Assembly (NCBI GenBank): GCA_023435825.1
Contig: JAEZMB010000006.1
Span: 1 to 19,935, forward strand
DNA: 19,935 bases
Direction of reading: 5' to 3'
Origin: Pseudomonadota bacterium
Lineage (GTDB): Bacteria; Desulfobacterota; Desulfovibrionia; Desulfovibrionales; Desulfovibrionaceae
In this document: positions 6,357 to 14,021 of the stretch, piece after piece
How the letters are laid out: every line of letters starts with the position of its first letter
Numbering within the stretch: position 1 is the first letter of the stretch
Translations under genes and position numbers: made by a program
Notes under the pieces: model-generated
The model's database searches: none
Seen by the model: the letters and a program-made list of their open reading frames with translations, nothing else
Told to the model about the DNA's origin: nothing

Positions 6357-7883
6357 CTAAATATAGCTGACCAGCGACAGGTTCATCACCGTGCTCGAGG
6401 ACTTGAGCACGGCCTGATAGGCCAGTTCCTGCTGGGCCAACTTGGTGATGAGTTCGGTGATGTCGGCGTCCTCGGTCTTGCTGAGCGTATCCCCCGCGTT
6501 CTCCGCCAGGGTGTCGACCATGGTGCCGGCCGCCGTGACCCGGTTCTCCCGGGCGCCCACCGAGGCGGCCACGGTGAGCACCTGCTCCTGGGACGCCGTC
6601 AACTGGTCCAGGGCCTGCTGGCAGCCTTGCTGGTTGTTGGTTTCGAGGTAGCCCACGAGTTTGCCCACGGTCTCGAACAGGTTGGCGTTGACCGAACCGT
6701 CGAAAGTCACGGCTTGTTGGTTATAGATGCCGCCGAAGATGTCCTTGCCCACGCCGTTGACCGTGACGGCGTCGGTGGGGGAAATGGCCATGTTGATGTC
6801 GGCGGTGCTGGGCTGGATGAAAAACTGGCTGCCGCTGGGCACGGTGGCGGCGCTGTTGAGGGTCAGCGAACCGCCGGGCACGGGCAGGCTCACCGTCGTG
6901 CCGCTGGGCGTGCCCGAGGTGTTGCCCGTCACCCAGGAGCGGCCGCCGTCGGTGCTGTAGGAATAGGTGAAGGGCGCGCTGAAATCGCAGGCCTCGTCCA
7001 GGCGCACGGAGACGTTGCCGGAAAACACGCCGGCCGCCGAGGCCGTGGCCCCGGACCCGGTCGCGTCGACGACGGTCACCCCGTCGTTGCTGTTGCCGTT
7101 GTAGACCGCCGTGGGGCGTATCCACATCCAGGTGCCGTTCTGGTCGTCATGGTCGGCGCAGGCCTTGACGTTGTCCAGGGAGTTGTTGGCCAGGGTCATG
7201 GTCACGCCACCCAGGTTGAGTTCCTGGGGATCGTCCGTGCTGGCGGTGTTGTAGCTTCCGGCGGTCCAGGTGGCCCCGCCGTCGCTGGAGTAGGAAAAGG
7301 CCGGCTGGTGGCCCACGGCGTCGGTTCCCATGAACTGCACCAGCACGGTGGAGTCGCTGGAGCCGGTCAGGGCGAAGCCGCCGTTGGAAGCCACCGTGGC
7401 CTCGAAGGCCGTGTCGTTGGAATTCATCCACAGCTGTTGCGTGAACGCCTCGGAGCCGACCTTCTGTCCGGCGTACAGGGACTGGCCGTTGTATTCGGTG
7501 TTGGCCAGCGAAATGAGCTGCTGGAAATACTGGCGCACGGCCGAGGCGATCTCGCCCCGGTTTTCCTCGGTGACCGAGCCCGTGGCCCCCTGCTCGGCAT
7601 ACCCCTTGATGGTGGTGATGAGCGTGCTGACCGAGGTGAGCGCGCTGTCGGACTGGGTCAGCCATCCCTGGGCGCTGGTGATGTTGCGCTTGTACTGGGT
7701 GAGCTGGCTGATGTCGCAACGCGTCTGGAGCACCACGGCCGCGCCGTTGGGGTCGTCGGAGGGCGCGTTGATGCGCTTTTGGGTGGACGACTGGAGATTG
7801 GTCTCCATGAGCCGGCTCAAGGCGGCGTTGTTCTGCCGGACGATGGAACCGTATATGCTTTGCTGGGCGATGCGCATGACCAT
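6357..7883 (-). CDS. flgL: Flagellar hook-associated protein 3 FlgL, enlarged
   Basis: FlgL is the second hook-filament junction protein and is exported through the flagellar type III apparatus. The N-terminus (RIAQQSIYGSIVRQNNAAL, SSTQKRINAPSDDPNGAA at about 32-49) and the C-terminus (LAQQELAYQAVLKSSSTVMNLSLVSYI) are the flagellin-like D0/D1 coiled-coil ends. At 508 residues it is about 190 longer than the E. coli protein. The extra lies in a variable central region (about 150-400) with two Asp-box-like motifs, SSDGGATW (199-206) and STDGGRSW (310-317). The start at 7883 is supported by GGAGG at 7889-7893; Met3 is an alternative. flgK ends 16 nt upstream, so both share an operon. Confidence 0.93.
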   Translation of the reverse strand: MVMRIAQQSIYGSIVRQNNAALSRLMETNLQSSTQKRINAPSDDPNGAAVVLQTRCDISQLTQYKRNITSAQGWLTQSDSALTSVSTLITTIKGYAEQGATGSVTEENRGEIASAVRQYFQQLISLANTEYNGQSLYAGQKVGSEAFTQQLWMNSNDTAFEATVASNGGFALTGSSDSTVLVQFMGTDAVGHQPAFSYSSDGGATWTAGSYNTASTDDPQELNLGGVTMTLANNSLDNVKACADHDDQNGTWMWIRPTAVYNGNSNDGVTVVDATGSGATASAAGVFSGNVSVRLDEACDFSAPFTYSYSTDGGRSWVTGNTSGTPSGTTVSLPVPGGSLTLNSAATVPSGSQFFIQPSTADINMAISPTDAVTVNGVGKDIFGGIYNQQAVTFDGSVNANLFETVGKLVGYLETNNQQGCQQALDQLTASQEQVLTVAASVGARENRVTAAGTMVDTLAENAGDTLSKTEDADITELITKLAQQELAYQAVLKSSSTVMNLSLVSYI

Positions 7884-7899
7884 GGGAACCTCCGGGGGC

Positions 7900-9990
7900 C
7901 TAGTTCTTGAGCCCCAGGACCGTCTCGAACATCGTGTTGGCCGTGCTGACGAGCTTGGCCGCGGCCTGATAGGAATGCTGGAACTTGATCATGTTGGTCA
8001 GTTCCTCGTCGAGATTGACGCCGGACGTGGAAAGTTGCTGCTCGTTGAGCTCGGCGGCCAGGGCCGACTGGTAGCTCGCCTGGTAGGACGCCGAGGCGGT
8101 GTCCGAACCGATCTTGGACACCAGGGCGGCATGGTAGTCGGTCAGCGTCTGGTGCACCGTGGTTTCCCCGGCCACGTAAAAGCCCACGGCCGTGGTCTCC
8201 AGTTCGGTCATGGCCTTGGCCGTCAGATTGTCGCCCACGGCCACCAGGCCGTTTGTCCCCACATGGCCGGCGTTGACCCGATTGAGGTCGGTCCCCACAA
8301 CGTCGTTGACGGCCGCGTCCGAAGCCCTGGAGCCGGTCAGGAAGGTGTTGACGCCCAGGGCGGCCAACAGGCCCGACGAGTCGTTGCCGAACTGGAACGT
8401 CGCCCCGCCCGTCCCCGCGATGGACAGCCGGTTGTTGACCACCGAGGCGGTGACGCTGCCGCCGAAGGCGGTGTTGATCCGGGTGATGACGTCGTCCAGG
8501 GAGTCGCCGGGGGCGAAGCTGATGGCGGAACTGGCCGTCAGCGCGCCGTTGGCGTCGTAGACGTACATCATGGACGCGCCGGACTGGAGCCGGTTGCCGT
8601 AGTCGAGCCCGGAGGTCGGCGAATCCAGGGCGTAGCTCGAATCGACCACGGCGTTGGTGCCAAGGACCGAAGCGAAATTCGTCAGGCCCGCGCCCTGGGA
8701 ATGGATGCGGTTGACCTCCCAGACCATGCTCTTGGTGAAGGCGTCGAGGGTGTCCTGGTACTGGCCGAGATCCTCGTCCCGAAACTGGAACGCGCCGGCC
8801 AGGGAGCCGCCGGTCAGGCGGCGGGGGTTGTCCGTGCCGTCGGCGAACTGCTGGGGCGTGATGTTCTCGGCCGTGCCGGCCGTGGTGTACCAGTACAGGG
8901 CCTTTTTCGGGACCAGGGTGAAGGTGTCCCCCACGTTGAGGTTGCTGGCGGCCGGCGTGCCCGAATCGTCGACGTTGGCGAACCAGATGTCGAGGTTGCC
9001 GACCCGGACCTTGGCCGTGGAGCCTTCGGCCTGATAAATCGCCGTGGTGCCGTCGTCGTTGGTGATCCAGGTGTTGCCGCCGTCCAGGGACACCTGGAAA
9101 GCCGCGCCGCCGCCCACGGCGCCGCCGGAAACCACCTTGAGGGTGTATTCGTTGTTGTCAGTGCCGTCGTAATAGGCCTGGGCGTCGCTGACGGGAGGCC
9201 CCAGGGAGGTCGGCGAGAGCTGGCGCACGGTCTTGCCCTGCTCGAACTTGAAATCGAAGGACACCACGCCGTCCACCACGGTCTGGCCGGCCGCGGTGTT
9301 GACCGTGATGTTGCCCTTGCCGTTGTCGATGACGTTGATGTCGATGAGCCCCGCCATCTCGCGCAGCTTGTTGTCGCGCTGATCGTAGAGACTGTTGGGG
9401 TTGCTCTTGCCGTCGATCTGGGTCTGGTTGATCTGGTTGTTGAGGTCGGCGATGTCCTTGGCCAACTGGTTGAGCTTGTCGACGCCGGCGGCGATGCTTT
9501 GGTTGGTCTGGTCCTCCAGCTGCTGCATGGAGTCGGCCTGGGAGCGCAGGATGCTCAGCATGGTGCCGGTGTCGTCCACCAGGGTCTGGCGGACGGCGGC
9601 GCTGTCCGGGCTGGTGGTCAGGTCGCCCCAGTCGTCGAAAAACGTGCTCAGCGACGAATTGAGGCCCTTGGTGTTGGACTCGTTGACAAGGTTCTGGGTG
9701 CTTTGCAGGCTGCTGTAGAGCGTCTGGTAGCGGTCCCGGGCCGAGACCTTGGTCAGGTACTGGGCCTCGACGAACTTGTCGTGGGCGCGCACCACTTCCT
9801 GGGCCACCACGCCGGTGCCGACCTGGCCGGTGAACGTGTTGACGTACTGGCCGTCCTTGAGCACCACCGACTGACGGCTGTAGCCCTCGGTATCAACATT
9901 GGAAATGTTGTTGCCGGTGACCTGCAAGGCCGCCTGGTTGGCGCGAAGGGCCCCTGCCCCCATGGACAGCAGGGAAGTGATGCCGGACAT
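7900..9990 (-). CDS. flgK: Flagellar hook-associated protein 1 FlgK, enlarged
   Basis: FlgK is the first hook-filament junction protein. The N-terminal rod/hook motif is clear (LSMGAGALRANQAALQVTGNNISNVDTEGYSRQ, residues about 8-40), as is the matching C-terminus (GVNLDEELTNMIKFQHSYQAAAKLVSTANTMFETVLGL, 657-694). A coiled-coil segment at about 85-215 follows the family pattern. At 696 residues it is about 150 longer than the E. coli protein; the extra is central and includes an Asp-box-like SLDGGNTW (301-308), like those in FlgL. The ATG shares one base with the flgN stop (TGATG), with GGGAGG at 9996-10001, so translation is probably coupled. Confidence 0.95.
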   Translation of the reverse strand: MSGITSLLSMGAGALRANQAALQVTGNNISNVDTEGYSRQSVVLKDGQYVNTFTGQVGTGVVAQEVVRAHDKFVEAQYLTKVSARDRYQTLYSSLQSTQNLVNESNTKGLNSSLSTFFDDWGDLTTSPDSAAVRQTLVDDTGTMLSILRSQADSMQQLEDQTNQSIAAGVDKLNQLAKDIADLNNQINQTQIDGKSNPNSLYDQRDNKLREMAGLIDINVIDNGKGNITVNTAAGQTVVDGVVSFDFKFEQGKTVRQLSPTSLGPPVSDAQAYYDGTDNNEYTLKVVSGGAVGGGAAFQVSLDGGNTWITNDDGTTAIYQAEGSTAKVRVGNLDIWFANVDDSGTPAASNLNVGDTFTLVPKKALYWYTTAGTAENITPQQFADGTDNPRRLTGGSLAGAFQFRDEDLGQYQDTLDAFTKSMVWEVNRIHSQGAGLTNFASVLGTNAVVDSSYALDSPTSGLDYGNRLQSGASMMYVYDANGALTASSAISFAPGDSLDDVITRINTAFGGSVTASVVNNRLSIAGTGGATFQFGNDSSGLLAALGVNTFLTGSRASDAAVNDVVGTDLNRVNAGHVGTNGLVAVGDNLTAKAMTELETTAVGFYVAGETTVHQTLTDYHAALVSKIGSDTASASYQASYQSALAAELNEQQLSTSGVNLDEELTNMIKFQHSYQAAAKLVSTANTMFETVLGLKN

Positions 9991-10466
9991 CAGAGCCTCC
10001 CGCTGATCATGCCCGGAGGCGGCGTGGCCGAAGTCATGCGCCCCCTGGCCCCGTAGACGCCCTTTTTCGGGGTCATGAGCTTTTGCAGGTTGTCCAGGCT
10101 CGACTTGGTCACGTCATACAGGCCAAGGGCCATGGCGTAGTTGCGCGAGGCCTGCTTGGCCGCCCGCTGTTCGGTCTTTTCAATGGCCTCATAAAGGCCC
10201 TGGGCCGCCTCCCGGGTCTGGGGATCAAGCTGCCCGTCCAGGTCGGCCAGCCGCTTGGCCTTGGGGTCCAGGGCGGCGTACAGGCCGTGGAGGCTGTGGC
10301 GCTCGCCCGTGATCTGGCGCAGCAGTTCCTGGATGGAAAATTCCACCGAGGCCACCGACGCGGGCTGGCGCGTGGAAAGATGGGAAAATTCTTCCGCCAG
10401 AAGGCTTTCCAGGAGAGTGACGGCCCCAAGCTGCCGACGCAGGTTCGCAAGTATCTGACCCTTCAT
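9990..10466 (-). CDS. flgN: FlgN-like flagellar export chaperone
   Basis: FlgN is a cytoplasmic chaperone that keeps FlgK and FlgL export-competent. The 158-residue protein is almost wholly helical and heptad-like: LLESLLAEEFSHLSTRQ (18-34), then EFSIQELLRQITGERHSL, which matches the family's E..i..Ll..i..eR..l core, then long helices to about 130 and a Pro/Gly-rich tail. The start at 10466 has GAGGAA at 10471-10476. Sequence similarity in this family is low, so the call rests equally on its position directly before flgK, where flgN belongs. Confidence 0.82.
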   Translation of the reverse strand: MKGQILANLRRQLGAVTLLESLLAEEFSHLSTRQPASVASVEFSIQELLRQITGERHSLHGLYAALDPKAKRLADLDGQLDPQTREAAQGLYEAIEKTEQRAAKQASRNYAMALGLYDVTKSSLDNLQKLMTPKKGVYGARGRMTSATPPPGMISGRL

Positions 10467-10501
10467 GGCGTTCCTCGATTTTTACTCGCAATTCCAGTAA
10501 A

Positions 10502-11539
10502 TTACAGCGGCCCTTGCAGGACTCCCGATGCGGCCAGCAGCCCGTGGGGGTCCACCGTCTCGCCGCCCCGGCGCAGTTCGAAGTGCAAATGCGGCCCGGT
10601 GGAGCGTCCGGTGCTTCCTACCTCTGCAATTTTTCCGCCAGCCTGAACGCTGTCGCCCGGCCGCACCGCGTAACCGCGCAAATGCCCGTACACGCTCTTC
10701 CAGCCGCCGGGGTGCTCCACCTCCACCACGTTGCCGTAGCCGCCCTTGGTCCCGGCGTAGGTGACCACCCCGTCCCAGCAGGCGGCGACCGGATCGCCCT
10801 CGGCCGCGGCGATGTCCATGCCGGCATGCCAGGCCTTGTTCCCCTTGAAGGGATCGGAGCGCCAGCCATAGTCGGACGTGATGTCGCCCCGAGTCGGCGC
10901 GGCCATGGGCGTGGCCGCCTGGGCCTCGGCCAAGCCGTCATCGTTTTGACGACTGCCCGCCGCCGGTTCGTGGGCCGGGCTCAGCGCCGGCATGGCCGCC
11001 TGGCCATGCGCCGCTGCCCCGGGCCGGGCCAGGGCCGCCGTCACGGCCGGCGAAAGCGGCTGGGCCTGGACCGGCCGGCCGCCGCGCGGCAAGGTCGCGT
11101 CCGTGACGGTCAGGTTGGACGAAGCCACGCCCAGGCCATGGGTCGCCGTCGGCCGGTTGGCCGGCAACACGTCGCCCACCCCCGCCTTCTCGCCGCCGCC
11201 GAGCACCTTGCCCTTGAGCTGGCGGTACATCATGTCGGCCAGCCCAATGCCGCCGGATTCGGCCATCTTGTCGCACATGGCCTTGTCGAACATGGAATAG
11301 TACTGGTCCTCATACTGGCCGTGGAGCAACCCGTCCTTGGGCACCGTGGCCCGCATCTGGGAAAAGAGCTTGGAAATGAACACCGACTCGAAGCCCTGGC
11401 AGGCCTCGCGCAGCTTGGCTTCCTTGTCCTTGCCGCCGGAAAGCCTCTGGCGCAGGGCGTCGATCTCGAGCTTCTGCGCGACGTCGCTTTGCAAAGAGGC
11501 GTTGGCGGCCACATCGGCCATGCCCTCGGGAACGCTCAT
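10502..11539 (-). CDS. flgJ: FlgJ-type rod-binding protein fused to M23 peptidase
   Basis: FlgJ caps the growing rod and opens the peptidoglycan for it. The N-terminal part (about 43-108) is the rod-binding domain: REACQGFESVFISKLFSQMR, SMFDKAMCDKMAESGGIGLADMMYRQL. A Pro/Ala-rich linker follows (about 115-220). The C-terminal domain is an M23/LytM metallopeptidase with HAGMD (238-242), GYGNVVEVEH, SVYGHL and HLHFEL (317-322), so the zinc ligands His238, Asp242 and His319 are present. E. coli FlgJ has a glucosaminidase-type muramidase there instead. I choose the ATG at 11539 (345 residues) because GAGGA at 11549-11553 is well spaced from it; an ATG at 11548 sits directly on that site. The sigma54-type promoter at 11603-11618 would make it the first gene of flgJ-flgN-flgK-flgL. 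Confidence 0.9.
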   Translation of the reverse strand: MSVPEGMADVAANASLQSDVAQKLEIDALRQRLSGGKDKEAKLREACQGFESVFISKLFSQMRATVPKDGLLHGQYEDQYYSMFDKAMCDKMAESGGIGLADMMYRQLKGKVLGGGEKAGVGDVLPANRPTATHGLGVASSNLTVTDATLPRGGRPVQAQPLSPAVTAALARPGAAAHGQAAMPALSPAHEPAAGSRQNDDGLAEAQAATPMAAPTRGDITSDYGWRSDPFKGNKAWHAGMDIAAAEGDPVAACWDGVVTYAGTKGGYGNVVEVEHPGGWKSVYGHLRGYAVRPGDSVQAGGKIAEVGSTGRSTGPHLHFELRRGGETVDPHGLLAASGVLQGPL

Positions 11540-11602
11540 GGCTGTCATCCTCGCTGGTCCGGCGTCGGTTTTTTGGCCAATCGGCCCCGACACCCCTGGT
11601 AA

Positions 11603-11618
11603 GGCAAATTGCGGGCCA
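11603..11618 (-). promoter_or_regulatory. Sigma54 (RpoN)-type promoter of flgJ-flgN-flgK-flgL
   Basis: The minus strand reads TGGCCCGCAATTTGCC (11618-11603). GG and GC are exactly 10 nt apart, and the site matches the -24/-12 consensus TGGCACG-N4-TTGCW except at two positions. Transcription would start near 11590, about 50 nt before flgJ. A near-identical element lies before flgF. Confidence 0.75.
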
Positions 11619-11645
11619 GTTGCGTGGAGGAGACGGAGGGGAGAG

Positions 11646-11708
11646 CCTCCGGCGGCCGGGGGGATGATCCCCCCGGACCCCTGCAATGGGGAAAAGGGGT
11701 AAAGGGTG
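11646..11708 (+). repeat. GC-rich palindromic interspersed repeat, copy C
   Basis: This is the fullest copy: CCTCCGGCGGCC, then a palindrome (CCGGGGGGAT-GATCCCCCCGG), ACCCCTG and an A/G-rich tail ending GGGGTAAAGGG. The left arm is identical to that of copy B at 1778-1829 and the tail resembles copy A at 3-64. It lies 28 bp upstream of the flgJ sigma54-type promoter. Confidence 0.65.
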
Positions 11709-11857
11709 TTCGACAAAGGTTGCATCCCGGATCGGCGAGGAAGGCAAGAAGCCGTCCATTGCCCTTGACGGGAACCACCATTGCTCCGGTGGGCAGAAGA
11801 GACGTTGCCTCTGCCTTGCCCTCCCCGCTGTGGGCCTGAGGCTCCCGGCCCCCGTAT
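11709..11857. other. Intergenic stretch with no recognisable gene
   Basis: These 149 bases lie between repeats C and D in the 423-base gap between flgJ and flgI. Open frames cross it on both strands, but they run through the repeats or into flgJ, lack ribosome-binding sites and give arginine/proline-rich translations. I see no RNA gene and no clear promoter. Confidence 0.5.
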
Positions 11858-11893
11858 GGGTGAAGGGGGTTACTCCTCCCCTGCCCGCCGGTT
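11858..11893 (-). repeat. Possible degenerate copy D of the palindromic repeat
   Basis: GGGTGAAGGGGGTTACTCCT and the following CCCTGCCCGCCGG align with copy B (GGGTCCGGGAGGGGGTTACC, then CCCTCCCGGCCGCCGG) with several mismatches. It is inverted relative to copy C, 150 bp away. Low-complexity G/C runs could give this resemblance by chance. Confidence 0.3.
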
Positions 11894-11896
11894 GCG

Positions 11897-11933
11897 AAAA
11901 AAACGCCCCGGCGTCCGTGAAGGACGCCGGGGC
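11897..11933 (-). terminator. Terminator of the flgF-flgG-flgA-flgH-flgI operon
   Basis: Read on the minus strand, GCCCCGGCGTCC (11933-11922) pairs perfectly over 12 bp with GGACGCCGGGGC (11916-11905) around a 5-nt loop, followed by a seven-T tract (11903-11897). It lies 29 nt after the flgI stop and separates the rod/ring operon from flgJ-flgL. Confidence 0.92.
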
Positions 11934-11962
11934 GGCGAGTTCTTCCATGGCGGCAGACCGGA

Positions 11963-13141
11963 CTAGTTGACTTCGAGGTCGGCCGACAGCGCCCCCGAGG
12001 CTTCCAGGGTTCGTAGGACGCTGATGAGGTCGCGCGGCGTGGCCCCCAGGGCGTTTAAGCCCTCGACCAACTCCTGTAGGGTCGCGCCCTCGATCATGCG
12101 CAGCTTGCGGTTCTCTTCGTTGACCGCGATGTTGGTCTCGGGCGTGACCACGGTGCGGCCGTTGGAGAACGGCAGCGGCTGGGACACGTCGGCCGATTCC
12201 TGGACCTGGATCTGGAGGTTGCCGTGGGTGACGGCCACCGGCGAAATCTGGACGTTTTGGCCCAGCACCACCGTGCCGGTCTTTTCGTCCACCACCACCC
12301 TGGCCCGGTGGTCCGGGGTGACGTCGAGATTTTCGATGGAGGCCATGAGCATGGCCAGGTTGCCCTGGTTCTCCGGCGGCACGGCCAGCCGGATGGTGCC
12401 GGCGTCGATGGCCGTGGCCATGGCCTGGCCCAGGGATTCGTTGACGCGCTTGGCCAGCCGCGTGGCCGTGGAAAAATCCGGGGTGCGCAGGGACAGCGTC
12501 AGGTCGGGCTGGTCGTTGAAGGCAAAGGGCACGCTGCGTTCGATGTTGCCGCCGCCGGGCACGATGCCCACGGTGGTGATGTTTTTCGACACCGACGCCC
12601 CGGCCCCCTGGGCCGACACGCCGCCGACGAGAACCGACCCCTGGGCGATGGCGTAGATGTTGCCGTCGATGCCCTTGAGCGGCGTCACCAGCAGCACGCC
12701 GCCAAGTAAGCTCGTGGAGTCGCCGATGGAGGACACCGTGACGTCGAGCCGGCTGCCGGCCTTGGACGACACCGGCATCTGGGCCGTGACCATGACCGCG
12801 GCCACGTTTTTGGGCTTCAGCGTCGCCTTGTCCACCCGCACGCCCATCTTGTCGAGCATGTTGTAGATGGACTGGACCGTGAAGTCCGAGCCGCGCTGGT
12901 CGCCGGTGCCGGAAAGCCCGACCACCAGGCCGTAGCCCACGAGCTGGTTCTTGCGCATGCCCGACACCGTGGCCAGGTCCTTGATGCGGGCGCTGTGGGC
13001 CGTGTGGACCACGCCGAGCACCAGGGCGGCCAGGATGAGCACGGCCAGCATGGCCGGCAGGCTGTCGGGCAGCGCCGCCGCCATGACGGCCCGGGCCGAC
13101 CGCCGCGTCTTCGCCCTCCGGGCGTGTGCATTGGGTTGCAT
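11963..13141 (-). CDS. flgI: Flagellar P-ring protein FlgI
   Basis: FlgI forms the periplasmic P-ring around the rod. After a basic N-terminus (RRAKTRRSARA) comes a hydrophobic signal segment (AMLAVLILAALVLGVVHTAHSA) that would be cleaved before RIKDLATVSG. The mature part has the family blocks NQLVGYGLVVGLSGTGD, MLDKMGVRV, KNVAAVMVTAQMP, DVTVSSIGD-SLLGGVLLVTPLKG and the ending EGATLQELVEGLNALGATPRDLISVLRTLEASGAL. The length, 392 residues, is normal given the long signal region. I choose the ATG at 13141 because AAGGGGAG at 13151-13158 is 9 nt away; the ATG at 13147 is 3 nt away and adds two residues. It is the last gene of its operon. Confidence 0.96.
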   Translation of the reverse strand: MQPNAHARRAKTRRSARAVMAAALPDSLPAMLAVLILAALVLGVVHTAHSARIKDLATVSGMRKNQLVGYGLVVGLSGTGDQRGSDFTVQSIYNMLDKMGVRVDKATLKPKNVAAVMVTAQMPVSSKAGSRLDVTVSSIGDSTSLLGGVLLVTPLKGIDGNIYAIAQGSVLVGGVSAQGAGASVSKNITTVGIVPGGGNIERSVPFAFNDQPDLTLSLRTPDFSTATRLAKRVNESLGQAMATAIDAGTIRLAVPPENQGNLAMLMASIENLDVTPDHRARVVVDEKTGTVVLGQNVQISPVAVTHGNLQIQVQESADVSQPLPFSNGRTVVTPETNIAVNEENRKLRMIEGATLQELVEGLNALGATPRDLISVLRTLEASGALSADLEVN

Positions 13142-13242
13142 GTCCATACGCTCCCCTTGGTGATCCTTCCTGTCGTGTTCCGGCCGTCCGGCCCGGCTGG
13201 GGCGAAGGGAACGGCCGAGGCTGTTTGCGGTGTCGCGCCGGG

Positions 13243-13968
13243 CTAGAACGGCCAGACGTTGTCCAGGATGCGGGTGAGCCAACCGCTCTTCTGGCGGTCG
13301 GCCAGGTCGCCCTCGCCGTAGTATTCGATCTGGCAGTCGGCCAGCATGGTCGACAGCACGGTGTTGTTGGGCCCGATGTCGATGGGCCGCACCAGCCCCT
13401 TGATGACGATGATCTGGTTCTCGTCGTTGACCCGCGTCTGGCGGGCCCCTTCGACCTGCATCACCCCGCCGGGCAGGATGTTGACGATGCGCGCGCCGAT
13501 GGAGGCGGTGACGGCCGATTCGCGCTTGGTCTCGCCCTTGCTCTGGAACTTCTGGGCCGTGTTGGTCTTGACGATGGGATCGCTGCCGATAAGCCCGTTC
13601 ATGCCGAAGTTGGGGCCGCCGAGCTGGCCGGACAGGTTGCCGGCCACGTTCTTGTTGCTGAAATAGTTCTGCACCCCGAGTTCGTTGCTGGCCGTGCGGT
13701 CGTTTTTGGTCTCGGCCTTGAGGTCGGACTTGGAGGTGTCGACGATGTTGACGGTCAGGATGTCGCCGATGCGCCGGGCCCGGGTGTCGTCGAAAAGGAA
13801 GGTGGGCTGGCTTTGGCTGTAGATGGAGCCGGGGTTGTCGGCCGGCGGCGGGGCCTTGGCCACGGGCGGCGTCATCTGGGGAGCCGGGGCGGCCTGCTTG
13901 GTGGCCGGCGCGCAGCCGACGACGGCGGCGGCTATAAGGGCCAGGGGGATAAGCGGTGTGCGTCTCAT
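13243..13968 (-). CDS. flgH: Flagellar L-ring lipoprotein FlgH
   Basis: FlgH forms the outer-membrane L-ring. The 241-residue protein begins with a lipoprotein signal, RRTPLIPLALIAAAVVGC, so Cys19 would be lipidated. A Pro/Ala-rich stretch follows, then SIYSQSQPTFLFDDTRARRIGDILTVNI, which holds the family's L-F-x-D-x-R-A-x-x-x-G-D-I-L/V-T-V block. NILPGGVMQVEG, NDENQIIVIKGLVRPIDI and YYGEGDLADRQKSGWLTRILDNVWPF are also FlgH hallmarks. The ATG at 13968 has AAAGGAAG at 13976-13983. The gap to flgI is 101 nt with nothing I can identify. Confidence 0.96.
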   Translation of the reverse strand: MRRTPLIPLALIAAAVVGCAPATKQAAPAPQMTPPVAKAPPPADNPGSIYSQSQPTFLFDDTRARRIGDILTVNIVDTSKSDLKAETKNDRTASNELGVQNYFSNKNVAGNLSGQLGGPNFGMNGLIGSDPIVKTNTAQKFQSKGETKRESAVTASIGARIVNILPGGVMQVEGARQTRVNDENQIIVIKGLVRPIDIGPNNTVLSTMLADCQIEYYGEGDLADRQKSGWLTRILDNVWPF

Positions 13969-14021
13969 GGCGCGTCTTCCTTTGCGTTTCGCGGTCCGTG
14001 CGAAGGGCCCGTATAAGCTTC

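Noticed and set aside
6123..7910. Plus-strand open frame opposite flgL and csrA
   Set aside because: Antisense shadow with low-complexity translation; flgL and csrA are certain.
7330..10056. Very long plus-strand open frame (908 codons) opposite flgK and flgL
   Set aside because: It is the antisense shadow of two certain genes in GC-rich DNA where stops are rare; the translation is Gly/Val/Arg-rich without family motifs.
11310..11948. Minus-strand frame running from near the flgI terminator into flgJ
   Set aside because: It translates the palindromic repeat, is out of frame with flgJ and has no ribosome-binding site.
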